A DNA stretch of 52,738 bases from Alphaproteobacteria bacterium (GTDB lineage Bacteria > Myxococcota_A > UBA796 > GCA-2862545), in NCBI GenBank assembly GCA_020632955.1, contig JACKEO010000025.1, forward strand, positions 1 through 52,738, given 5' to 3'. Below the pieces are notes generated by a model that searched no databases, was not told the origin of the DNA, and saw nothing but the letters and a program-made list of their open reading frames with translations. Positions 7,779-16,027 of this stretch are shown piece after piece; the first letter of the stretch is position 1; each line of letters starts with the position of its first letter. The translations under genes and the position numbers were made by a program.

Positions 7779-8799
7779 GGCGCGCCTCGGCCTCGCCTCG
7801 GGCCCCCGCGATGGCGCGGGCGAGGCTGGCCTGGCCCTGGGCGCGCACCAGGTCGTGGTCGCCGCGGGTGGCGAAGCGCGTGGGATCCCAGCCGAAGTAG
7901 GTCTCGTGCAGGGCGTCGGCGGCGAAGCGCATCGCCAGCTCGGTGGCGATGCGCTGCACGCTGGGCACCAGCGCCCCCCAGGCGCCGTCGGGCAGGGTGT
8001 CGCCCACCTCGGCGGCGTAGCCGGCCAGCGCCGCCTCGAGGACGTCGAGGTCGAAGCGCGCCTCGGCCACGTCCTCGCCCGCGGTGCCGCACCAGCTGCG
8101 CAGCGCGTCGCCCAGCTCGCTGCCCAGGGTGTCGCGGGCCAGCGTGTCGAGGTCGATGAGGGCGTGGGCGCGGGGCCCCAGGAAGCGCAGGTTGCTCACC
8201 TTGAGGTCGCCGTGGATGTGGCGCAGGGGCAGCGGCGGCAGCTCGGCCTGCAGCCCGGCCCAGCCCGCGCGCAGCTCGTCGGCGAGCCGGGCCACGGCGT
8301 CGTGGTGGCGGTGGGTGGGGTGGGCGGCCAGCGCCTCGTCGAGCAGGCGCGCGTGCCGGGCGGTGTCGTGGGGACCGGGGCGCACGTGGCGGTAGGTCCA
8401 GTCCAGGTCGTCGACGGCGCGGTGGAAGCGCCCCACCAGCGCGCCCGCCTCGCGGGCCTCGTCGAGGTGGGCGACCCGGTGCAGCGTGCGGTCGCCCACG
8501 TGGGTGAGCACGCGGAGCACCCGGCCGTCGTCCTCGTGCCACAGCCCGCCCGCGCGGGTGCGCACCAGCCGCGGCGTGGGCAGCCCCTTCGCGGCGAGGT
8601 GGGCGGTGACGGCCTCGATGTCCTCGTGCACCGTGGGCTGGAAGATGCGGGTGTTGAGCTCCTGCAGCACCCCCACGGGACCCTGGGCGCCGTGCACCAG
8701 CCAGGTGGGGTTGATGAGGCCGTCGTGGACGGGCACGACCTGCACGGGCCCCGGCCAGGACCAGGCCGCGAGGGCGGAGGGGGGGAGGGGGTCGACCAT
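7747..8799 (-). CDS. APH-superfamily kinase, NahK-like
   Basis: This 350-residue cytoplasmic kinase has the aminoglycoside-phosphotransferase fold. The N-lobe has HDGLINPTWLV and LQELNTRIFQPTVHEDIEAV, resembling N-acetylhexosamine 1-kinase (NahK), where an LQ-x-N-x-x-x-F segment is typical. The catalytic loop is HIHGDLKVSNL with the Mg-binding LIDLDT about 17 residues later. A sugar 1-kinase or other small-molecule kinase is likely; the substrate is not certain and antibiotic resistance is not implied. ATG 8799 is used although its ribosome site is weak. Its 3' end overlaps the convergent membrane protein gene. Confidence 0.85.
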   Translation of the reverse strand: MVDPLPPSALAAWSWPGPVQVVPVHDGLINPTWLVHGAQGPVGVLQELNTRIFQPTVHEDIEAVTAHLAAKGLPTPRLVRTRAGGLWHEDDGRVLRVLTHVGDRTLHRVAHLDEAREAGALVGRFHRAVDDLDWTYRHVRPGPHDTARHARLLDEALAAHPTHRHHDAVARLADELRAGWAGLQAELPPLPLRHIHGDLKVSNLRFLGPRAHALIDLDTLARDTLGSELGDALRSWCGTAGEDVAEARFDLDVLEAALAGYAAEVGDTLPDGAWGALVPSVQRIATELAMRFAADALHETYFGWDPTRFATRGDHDLVRAQGQASLARAIAGARGEAEARLRRIRPTAGA

Positions 8800-8842
8800 C
8801 GCCCCTGGCTACCCCGCGCGGCGGCCGTGGGCCGGGGTCGCA

Positions 8843-8850
8843 CGTTAGGG
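8843..8850 (+). promoter_or_regulatory. CGTTAGGG promoter-like element
   Basis: A one-base variant of CGTTAGGC, 22 nt before the GTG at 8873. Confidence 0.35.
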
Positions 8851-8872
8851 CAGCGCGAGGCCTGGAGGTCGG

Positions 8873-9517
8873 GTGCAGGTGCGCGGCGCGGTGGCGGTGG
8901 TCGGGGGCCTGCTCCTCGCCGCGGGCGCGGCCTGGCTGCTGTCGCCCTCGGTCGACACGGGCCCCGAGGTGGGCGACCTCGACCTGCCCGCGGTGCCCGT
9001 CCGCCCGGCGCGACGCGCGTCCGAGGCCCTGCCCCCCCTCGACCCGCCGCCCGCCCCCACGCGGGCGATGTTGCCCCCGTCCCCCGACCTCACCACCGAG
9101 GGCGTCGACCCGGCCTGGGCGCCCGGCCGCGGCCGCACCGAGGACCCCTACGCGGCCGTGCAGCGCCTCGTGGGCGGCAGCGAGCCCACCGAGCCCACGG
9201 CCGACCTCAAGGCCCAGCTCCGCATCCAGACCCACCAGCGCGTGGGCCTCTACGAGCGCATGTTCTACGCCGCCCACCTCGCCATCCCCGAGGGCCCCGA
9301 GGCCACCGAGGCGCGTGAGATCCTCGACGACGCCCTCGACGAGATGCGCGACCTCGCCGAGCGCGCCAACGCCGAGGAGCTCCCCTGGCGCGACACGGTG
9401 GCCGAGATGGTCCGCGTGAGGAACGCCGCCGGCCGCCGCGTCGCCGACCTCGTCGACGACGACGTGGCCGCGAAGGTCCGCCAGCGCATGGGCATCGTGG
9501 ACGAGGAGGAGCCCTAG
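8873..9517 (+). CDS. Exported or membrane-anchored protein of unknown function
   Basis: The 214-residue product starts with an uncleaved-looking signal anchor (about residues 5-24). A Pro/Ala-rich linker to about residue 90 leads to a charged helical domain rich in Glu/Arg (about 95-205). The helical part could form a periplasmic coiled bundle, but I recognise no family. GTG 8873 is well supported by a GGAGG 4 nt upstream and a CGTTAGGG element before that. It is transcribed away from the kinase gene, and a repeat-bearing gap follows. Confidence 0.75.
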   Translation: MQVRGAVAVVGGLLLAAGAAWLLSPSVDTGPEVGDLDLPAVPVRPARRASEALPPLDPPPAPTRAMLPPSPDLTTEGVDPAWAPGRGRTEDPYAAVQRLVGGSEPTEPTADLKAQLRIQTHQRVGLYERMFYAAHLAIPEGPEATEAREILDDALDEMRDLAERANAEELPWRDTVAEMVRVRNAAGRRVADLVDDDVAAKVRQRMGIVDEEEP

Positions 9518-9686
9518 CGTCGCGGCACGGGCGGCGAGGTCGGCCCGGGACGAGCCGGCCACACGGGCCGCGCCCCTCCGGCCCCTGCGGCGGGGCAACC
9601 CGCCGCCCACGCGGCACCGACCCCCCACCACGCCCTCGATCCATCCGCCCAGCCACCCGACCCGGCGAATCGCCCCGCCCCGCCCC

Positions 9687-9757
9687 CTCTGTGCCGGCCT
9701 CCGTGCCCTCTGTGCCTCTGTGGCGGCTGGCCTCACCCGCCACCACGAGACACAGAG
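9687..9757. repeat. CTCTGTG direct repeats closing into a hairpin
   Basis: In the gap between two convergent genes, CTCTGTGCC-like 9-mers occur at 9687, 9699 (CTCCGTGCC), 9708 and 9716 (CTCTGTGGC). The arm at 9708-9726 pairs with 9737-9757 through a 10-nt loop, with two bulged positions. It may be a bidirectional terminator or a dispersed intergenic repeat. The rest of the gap (9518-9686) shows only low-complexity GC sequence. Confidence 0.5.
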
Positions 9758-9777
9758 AATGCGTCCCGCGAACCGCC

Positions 9778-11148
9778 CTACGCAGGCCCCGACACCCGAC
9801 GCTCCCCGAGGCGCGCAGGGTCCTCGCCGCCGGGTCGATCCGGTCGTCCGTTCCAGACCCAGGCGCCGCCCCCGCGCTCCTTGGCCTGGTACATCGCGCG
9901 GTCGGCGCGGCTGAGGAGCTCGGCGGCGCTGAGCGCGCCGGGCTGGCCGGCGGCGACGCCCACGCTGCCTGTGAGGTGGAGGTGGCCGCCGATGCGGGGG
10001 CCGTCGGCGTCGAGCAGGGCGCCGGCGAGCTGGGTGGCGAGCCGGCTGCCGTCCTCGCAGCTCGCCAGGCCGCGGAAGAGCACGGTGAACTCGTCGCCGC
10101 CCATGCGGGCCACCAGGTCGGTGCCGCGCACCTGCTCGCGGATGCGGGCGGCCACGAGGCGCAGGATGTCGTCGCCCACGGCGTGGCCGTGCTGGTCGTT
10201 CACGCGCTTGAAGCCGTCGAGGTCCACGTAGGCCACGGCCACGGCAGGGGCGGCGGGCCGCCCCGGCGCCAGCGCGTCCTGCAGGGCGTCGAGGAAGACC
10301 GTGCGGTTCGCCAGGCCGGTGAGCGGATCTCGCTGCGCCTGCGCTTCCAGGCGCTGCTCGCGCTCCTTCCGCTCGGTGACGTCGCGGGCGATCCCGTACA
10401 GCGAACGTCCGCCGTCGGGGGAGGCGGGCACGCGCCACGACAGCCAGCGCCAGCGACCCTCGGCGTCGCGCACCCGGTGCTCGAGGTCCACCACGGCCTC
10501 GCCGTCCCACACCCGCCGCAGGGCGGTCTCCACCAGCGCCTGCTCGTCGGGGTGCACCCGGTCGAGGAAGGCGCGGGAGGTGGTGCGCTCGCCGCCGAGG
10601 AAGCGGGCGAAGGCCGGGTTGCCGCGCACCGCCCGGCCGTCGCGGGTGGCGTGGAAGAGCAGGTCCACGGACTCCTCGAAGAGCCGGTCGAGCTGCTGAC
10701 GCGTGACCACCAGCTCGGTGAGGTCCGTGGCCGAGCCCAGCCAGGTGGTGCGGCCGTCGGCGTCGGTGACCGCCCGGGCGGCGGTGCGCAGGTGCACGGC
10801 AGACCCGTCGGGCGTGCGCAGGCGGAAGTCCTCCTGGAAGTCCTCGCCGCGCTGGGTGGCGGCCTGCCACGCGGCGGCCACCCGCCGGAGATCGTCGGGG
10901 TGGATGGCGCGGCCGAGGCCTTCGTCGGCCTGGCGTCCCACGGACGCGAGCAGGGCCTCTCCGGCGGCGTTGGCGTGGATCACGCGACCCTGGTCGTCCA
11001 CCTCGAAGATGGGTGCTGGCGCCAGCGCGAGCAGGGCCTCCTGGCGCGCCTCGCTGGCAGCCAGCCGGCGCTCCACGTCGGACGGCGCGGAGGGGGTCCC
11101 TCCGGCCTGCTGCCGCTGCCGTGCTGGTGGGCGCGCCACCCGTGCCAT
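9778..11148 (-). CDS. PAS-PAS-GGDEF diguanylate cyclase
   Basis: This 456-residue cytoplasmic protein should make cyclic di-GMP from two GTP. Two PAS domains (about residues 40-155 and 165-285; the second ends in GIARDVTERKERE) precede a GGDEF domain (about 290-440) with an intact MGGDEF active site near 349. An RxxD inhibitory site (RGTD) stands exactly five residues before GGDEF, so product feedback is likely. There is no EAL domain and no membrane segment. ATG 11148 has a GGGGAG close upstream; an ATG 11 codons earlier is the alternative. The adjacent MBOAT/SGNH pair runs in the same direction upstream, separated by 68 nt. Confidence 0.93.
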   Translation of the reverse strand: MARVARPPARQRQQAGGTPSAPSDVERRLAASEARQEALLALAPAPIFEVDDQGRVIHANAAGEALLASVGRQADEGLGRAIHPDDLRRVAAAWQAATQRGEDFQEDFRLRTPDGSAVHLRTAARAVTDADGRTTWLGSATDLTELVVTRQQLDRLFEESVDLLFHATRDGRAVRGNPAFARFLGGERTTSRAFLDRVHPDEQALVETALRRVWDGEAVVDLEHRVRDAEGRWRWLSWRVPASPDGGRSLYGIARDVTERKEREQRLEAQAQRDPLTGLANRTVFLDALQDALAPGRPAAPAVAVAYVDLDGFKRVNDQHGHAVGDDILRLVAARIREQVRGTDLVARMGGDEFTVLFRGLASCEDGSRLATQLAGALLDADGPRIGGHLHLTGSVGVAAGQPGALSAAELLSRADRAMYQAKERGGGAWVWNGRPDRPGGEDPARLGERRVSGPA

Positions 11149-11216
11149 CCGCTCCCCGGCGTCGTGAGCCGCAGGGCACATCGGCACGGCGCCGGCGGTC
11201 CTGCAGTCCGGATCGA

Positions 11217-12443
11217 TCAGCGTGCGTCGGCGCCCGGTGGCAGCGGAGGGAGTCGCTGCCCCATCGTGGCGGCCGTCCGTGCCAGATCGCCCACGATGGC
11301 CGGGTCGCGGGCGAAGGTCTCGCGCACCGTGGCCTCGTACCAGGCGAGGTCGGCGGGCTGCTCGGCGTGCCACTGGGCGCGGCCCGCGTCGAGGTCGGCG
11401 AGGTGGGCGGCCACGTTGTCGGGCGTCACGCGCACCCCGAAGCGCGGGTCCCAGGCCGTGGCGTCGCCGGGCTCGGGGAAGAGGCGGTCCAACGTGAGCT
11501 CGCCCAGCAGCATGGACTGGTGGGTGATGTCGACGAACCAGGGGTTCGAGGGCTCGTCGGGCGCGAGCGGCAGCTTGGTGCGGGCGGGGGGGTGGTAGGT
11601 GGCGAAGTCCCACAGCTCCAGCCCGCGCGCGGCGGCCTCCTGCACCAGCCAGAGGCGCCACTGCTTGTGCTGCCGCCACATGCCGGCGGTGTCGTAGAGC
11701 TCGAACTCCATGGCGTGCATCGCGGGCAGCACCAGGGTGACCTGCATGCCGCGGGCCTCGGCCTCGTCGAGCACCTCGCGCAGCAGGTCCAGGGTGAGGT
11801 CGGGGCCCTCGAAGGCGCGCAGGATGCGGGGCAGGCCCAGCGTGACGCGCACCGTGCGGCGGTTGCGCTGCACGTCGGGCAGGCGCGCCGGCGGGGGGTC
11901 GAAGAAGGGGGTGCGCACCCCGAGCGTGGCGAAGCTGTCCTCCAGCGCCGACAGGCTGGTGAGCGACCACAGGGCGAAGGTGGTGGGGGTGCGGGCGGTG
12001 TTGAAGCGCGACTGGGCGTAGTCGTGCATCATCCCGCGGCCGTCGTGGAAGAGTGCCATGTCGGCCAGCAGGATCATGCGCTCGGCCGGCGACTCGCGGG
12101 CCACGAAGCGGGCCACCTCGCGCAGCTCGCGCATGCTCGTGCCGCCCAGCGAGCCGTTGCAGAGACGCTGGCCCAGGCGGTCGATCGGGCGCGTGCCGAA
12201 GCCGTACACGCCGCGGGACGAGCCGATGATCACCACGTCGCAGGACGGGTCGGCCATGCGCTCGGCGGCGGAGATGCGCGACCAGGTCACCTCGGGCAGG
12301 CCCGCGGTGGGCATGCCCTGGCGACGGGTGATGCCGTAGGGGTCCACCCAGGCGTTGAAGGCCGCGAGCACGGCGGTGAGCAGCAGGGCCGTGGCGAGCA
12401 GCACGGCCAGGTGGCGGCGGTGGGGGCGCAGGTCCTGGGTCAT
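11217..12443 (-). CDS. SGNH/AlgX-like protein paired with an MBOAT
   Basis: The 408-residue product has one N-terminal membrane helix (about residues 13-31) and a periplasmic SGNH-type domain. Block I is VVIIGSSRGVYGFG, with the nucleophile Ser in GSS, and a C-terminal DITH near residue 310 supplies the DxxH pair. This arrangement matches AlgX/AlgJ/DltD-type partners that transfer acyl groups onto exported polymers after an MBOAT passes them across the membrane. Its ATG overlaps the MBOAT stop in a TGATG junction, so the two are translated together. The polymer acylated is unknown. Confidence 0.82.
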   Translation of the reverse strand: MTQDLRPHRRHLAVLLATALLLTAVLAAFNAWVDPYGITRRQGMPTAGLPEVTWSRISAAERMADPSCDVVIIGSSRGVYGFGTRPIDRLGQRLCNGSLGGTSMRELREVARFVARESPAERMILLADMALFHDGRGMMHDYAQSRFNTARTPTTFALWSLTSLSALEDSFATLGVRTPFFDPPPARLPDVQRNRRTVRVTLGLPRILRAFEGPDLTLDLLREVLDEAEARGMQVTLVLPAMHAMEFELYDTAGMWRQHKQWRLWLVQEAAARGLELWDFATYHPPARTKLPLAPDEPSNPWFVDITHQSMLLGELTLDRLFPEPGDATAWDPRFGVRVTPDNVAAHLADLDAGRAQWHAEQPADLAWYEATVRETFARDPAIVGDLARTAATMGQRLPPLPPGADAR

Positions 12444-13903
12444 CAGAAGGCCCAGTAGACGAAGGCGTCGGCGCGCTCGAGGGCGGGGACGCAGAGGAAG
12501 AGCAGCACGCCCAGCACCACGGCCCAGGCCACGGTGGGCTTCCAGGTGAGCCGGGGCCGCCAGCGCACGGCGTCGTTCGCCTGGGCGAGCACCGGCTCGA
12601 AGCGCTCCAGCCACCGCTGGCTGGTGGGGGCGAGCTGCGTGAGCGCGAACACGCCGAGCAGGGTCCAGACCAGCCAGGTGGGGAGGTGGCCGAGGCCCGC
12701 GGAGGTGTGGCCCACCATCGCCAGGTGCACGGTGGTGGCGTCGGCGAAGGTCTCGGCGCGGAAGTAGACGTACGAGCCCACCAGCGCCGCGAGGGTGACG
12801 GCGCGGCAGGCCAGGCGTCCGGCGGGCGAGGTGACCGGGCCCCCGCGGGCCGCGCGCCAGGCGTGGTTCACCAGGAGGAAGACGCCGTTGATGCCGCCCC
12901 AGGCCACGAAGGTCCAGCTGGCGCCGTGCCACAGGCCGCCGAGCAGCATCGTGACCATCAGGTTGGCGTAGCGGCGCACCTGCCCCTGACGGTTCCCGCC
13001 CAGCGGGATGTACAGGTAGTCCCGCAGGAAGCGCGACAGGGTGATGTGCCAGCGCTCCCAGAAGTCCACGATGGACTCCGAGCGGTAGGGCGCGTCGAAG
13101 TTCACGGGCAGGCGGATGCCGAAGAGGCGCGCCAGGCCCGTGGCCATGTCGGAGTACCCGGAGAAGTCGAAGTAGACCTGGAAGAAGAAGGCCAGGATGC
13201 CGGCCCAGGCCGCGAGCACCGAGACGGGCTCGCCCGCGTGCACCTGGCCGAAGACCGCGTCGGCCACGGGGGCCAGGGTGTCGGCGATCCACACCTTCTT
13301 CGCGAGGCCCAGCACGAAGAGCGTGAAGCCCACGCTCCGATCCGACCAGTCCACCGGGCGCGCGGCCCGCACCTGGGGGAGGATCTCGCCGTGGTGCACG
13401 ATGGGGCCGGCGATGAGCTGCGGGAAGAAGGCGACGAAGACCACGTAGTCGAGCAGGTCGTGGTCGCGGGTGCGGCCGCGGCGGGCGTCCACCAGGTAGG
13501 CGATCTGCTGGAAGGTGAAGAAGCTGATCGCCAGGGGCAGCGCCACCTGGGGCAGGCCGAGGTCGAGGCCGGTGAGCGCCTCCACCGTCTGGTCGAGGAA
13601 GCCCGCGTACTTGAACCAGCCCAGCACCACGAGGTTGGCCGTGACCCCCGCCGTGAGCCAGCCGCGCCGCACGCCCGCCGCGCGCCCCTCGTCGGCCACC
13701 ACCTTCCCGACGCCGAAGTTGAAGGCCATCGAGGCCAGCAGCAGGCCCAGGTAGGGCACGTACCACCAGGCGTAGAACACCAGGCTCGCCAGGGTGACCC
13801 AGACCCAGGCCGCACGGGGGCCCACCCACTGCCGGAGCAGGTGGTGACCCGCCAGGCAGAGGGGGAGGAAGAAGAAGAGGAAGTCGTAGGAGTTGAACAG
13901 CAC
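12443..13903 (-). CDS. MBOAT-family O-acyltransferase (AlgI-like)
   Basis: This 486-residue, many-helix membrane protein is an AlgI-type acyltransferase. Signatures are SFFTFQQIAYLVDARRG, FPQLIAGPIVHHGEILPQ, FDFSGYSDMATGLARLFG, FWERWHITLSRFLRDYLYI, and LLGGLWHGASWTF, whose His is the catalytic residue. It moves acetyl or another acyl group across the inner membrane for use by the SGNH partner encoded next. The start is GTG at 13903, preceded by a TAGGAG ribosome site. A lipoprotein gene is divergent 62 nt away, which may mark a shared surface-polymer function. Confidence 0.95.
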   Translation of the reverse strand: MLFNSYDFLFFFLPLCLAGHHLLRQWVGPRAAWVWVTLASLVFYAWWYVPYLGLLLASMAFNFGVGKVVADEGRAAGVRRGWLTAGVTANLVVLGWFKYAGFLDQTVEALTGLDLGLPQVALPLAISFFTFQQIAYLVDARRGRTRDHDLLDYVVFVAFFPQLIAGPIVHHGEILPQVRAARPVDWSDRSVGFTLFVLGLAKKVWIADTLAPVADAVFGQVHAGEPVSVLAAWAGILAFFFQVYFDFSGYSDMATGLARLFGIRLPVNFDAPYRSESIVDFWERWHITLSRFLRDYLYIPLGGNRQGQVRRYANLMVTMLLGGLWHGASWTFVAWGGINGVFLLVNHAWRAARGGPVTSPAGRLACRAVTLAALVGSYVYFRAETFADATTVHLAMVGHTSAGLGHLPTWLVWTLLGVFALTQLAPTSQRWLERFEPVLAQANDAVRWRPRLTWKPTVAWAVVLGVLLFLCVPALERADAFVYWAF

Positions 13904-13965
13904 GACGCCGGCTCCTACCCTGGGCGCGCGGCGGTGCCCCTCGCGCCCCCGCGGGAGGGCCCACC

Positions 13966-16020
13966 ATGCCCCGCACCCTGCTCCTGTCGCTGTGTCTCGC
14001 GTGCGCCGCCCCCGACGCCGGCAAGGGCGACACCGACAGCACCGCCGACACGGTCGAGACGGCCGTGCCCGGCCTCGCCACCCGCTGGGCCGCGCGCCCC
14101 CTGCTCACCGCCCCGGCGCCGGTGCTCCCCACCTCGGTGGAGAGCTGCGGCGTGGTGCAGGCCACCCGCTGCGTGGACGGCCAGCCCCAGGTGTGCGCGG
14201 CCACCGACGCGGCCGGCGCGCCCGCCGCGGCCTCGCTGCCGCGCCAGCGCGCCTGGGTGCTCGACCGCCAGCTCGACCTCTTCTTCCGTCGTGACGCCTC
14301 GGTGCTCACCTTCGAGACCGACGTGGCCATGGACCCGGGCACACCCGAGGCCGTGTGGGCGGCGCCCGAGCACTTCACCGAGTGGGCCGACCACGGCGAC
14401 GCCGCCTACCACATGGGCCACCTCACCTGGGCGGCGGCCCTGCGGTACGCACTCACGGGGTCGGAGGCCGACTACGCCCGGATGGTGGACCACGTGGAGC
14501 GCCAGCTCGTGAACTGGCGCGTGAGCGGCGCGCGCGGGTCGATGGTGCGTGCGCCCTTCGGGATGCTCGACCCGGGCGTGGACGTGCCCCAGGGCCACCC
14601 CGAGCTGGGCCTCCACGACCACAAGGAGCGCACCAACCACGTGATCTACACGCTGACCGACGACGCGCTGGCCCACCTGCCCGACCACTACGACGGCCCG
14701 CTCGAGGTGGACGGCCAGACCCTTCAGGTCACGGGCACGGCGGAGGGCTCGCCCTCGCTCGACGCCTACAGCGGCGCGCTGCTGGGCCTGCTGCACGCCC
14801 ACGACCTGCTGCGCCCCGAGGACGCCGGCCTCGCCGAGGAGATCGCCGACGACGTGGTCTGCCACCTCCACCGCTACCGCCGCCTCCGCATCTCCAACCT
14901 GCAGGCCGCCGAGGGCATCCGCCTGGCCCTGTCGAGCCTGCTGGGCACGGGCACCTACGCCGCCGAGGAGGGCGAGCTCGACCTGTCGGGGATCGACGTG
15001 ATCCACGGCTACGTGATGGACGCCGTGCCGCCCGACGGGGTGCCCGACGGCACCTACGAGCGCGGCTGCCGGGAGGGGCCGCCTCGCACGGTGGACCCCG
15101 AGCTCGACCTGGACGCCAGCGAGCCCGGCTTCATCTTCACCCTGCTCGACCTCGTGCGCCGGATGCAGGGCCTGGGCGACCACCCCATCGACTTCGTCTA
15201 CTTCACGAACCTGCGCGCCGGGGACGCGCTGTACGTGCTGGACCTGGCCGTGCAGGCCTGGTGGCTCACCGGCGACGAGGCCTACCTGGAGCTCATCGAG
15301 GAGGACCTGGTGGCCGAGCAGGGCCTGCTCGACGTGCTGCCCACCCTCGACCACTTCCGCCTGCCCGACTTCTGCGGGGACTGGATCGGCAACGACCTCG
15401 TGCACCCCATCGCGCGCATGATCCTCGACCGCCTGGAGGACCACGACCAGCCCGTGGCCCGCGCGGTGGTCGAGACGATGACCGAGTCGTACCGCTTCGG
15501 GGTGCTCGAGACCCAGGGCAACAGCTTCTTCCAGCTCACCTACGCCGCCTACGCCGACCCCCTCCTCGACCCCACGCTCGACGAGACCACCGCCGCCGCC
15601 CTGGCCGACGTGGCCGGGTACGTCCCCGAGCCCGACCACCCCTTCGACCCCAAGCGCGCCCGCACCCGCGACTGGACCGACAGCGGCCTGCCCTGGGTGC
15701 AGCCCCGCGAGCCCAGCGCCGACGACCTGGTCACCTGCACCCAGGACGTGGAGGTGCTGGGCATCACCATCGCGGCCCCGGGCCTCGTCGACACCGTGCT
15801 CAACACCACCCCCGTCCCCGCCGGCTACCGCACGAAGGAGACGGAGATCTGGCACTTCAACCCCTTCCGCCTGCGCCGCGGCTTCGGCAACAGCGGTCGC
15901 GGCCACGAGCTGTTCACCGACTACACGCTGCCCTACTGGATGGCGGCGGTGGACGGCCGGTGGGAGGCCGAGGCCGTGGGTCTGGCGTGGCAGCCGGGCG
16001 GGGAGGGGTGTGGGGGGTAG
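13966..16020 (+). CDS. Large helical exported lipoprotein, unknown function
   Basis: The 684-residue product has a signal sequence with a Cys (SLCLACAAP) in an imperfect lipobox, followed by an Asp/Thr-rich linker typical of lipoproteins here. The mature part is alpha-helical and reminiscent of alpha/alpha toroid glycan-active enzymes, with clustered His/Asp/Glu such as LGLHDHKERTNHVIYTL and CGDWIGNDLVHPIARMI. I cannot assign a family. ATG 13966 has GGGAGGG seven nt upstream. It is divergent from the MBOAT operon, so a role on the same surface polymer is conceivable but unproven. Confidence 0.78.
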   Translation: MPRTLLLSLCLACAAPDAGKGDTDSTADTVETAVPGLATRWAARPLLTAPAPVLPTSVESCGVVQATRCVDGQPQVCAATDAAGAPAAASLPRQRAWVLDRQLDLFFRRDASVLTFETDVAMDPGTPEAVWAAPEHFTEWADHGDAAYHMGHLTWAAALRYALTGSEADYARMVDHVERQLVNWRVSGARGSMVRAPFGMLDPGVDVPQGHPELGLHDHKERTNHVIYTLTDDALAHLPDHYDGPLEVDGQTLQVTGTAEGSPSLDAYSGALLGLLHAHDLLRPEDAGLAEEIADDVVCHLHRYRRLRISNLQAAEGIRLALSSLLGTGTYAAEEGELDLSGIDVIHGYVMDAVPPDGVPDGTYERGCREGPPRTVDPELDLDASEPGFIFTLLDLVRRMQGLGDHPIDFVYFTNLRAGDALYVLDLAVQAWWLTGDEAYLELIEEDLVAEQGLLDVLPTLDHFRLPDFCGDWIGNDLVHPIARMILDRLEDHDQPVARAVVETMTESYRFGVLETQGNSFFQLTYAAYADPLLDPTLDETTAAALADVAGYVPEPDHPFDPKRARTRDWTDSGLPWVQPREPSADDLVTCTQDVEVLGITIAAPGLVDTVLNTTPVPAGYRTKETEIWHFNPFRLRRGFGNSGRGHELFTDYTLPYWMAAVDGRWEAEAVGLAWQPGGEGCGG

Positions 16021-16027
16021 GCCCCCC

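Noticed and set aside
7747..8799. Aminoglycoside resistance gene
   Set aside because: The fold is shared, but the N-lobe segments match sugar-kinase NahK-like proteins better than resistance enzymes.
7301..11179. Minus-strand open frame of about 1290 codons across the kinase and cyclase genes
   Set aside because: It crosses several real genes in other frames and its composition is Arg/Pro-rich without any domain.
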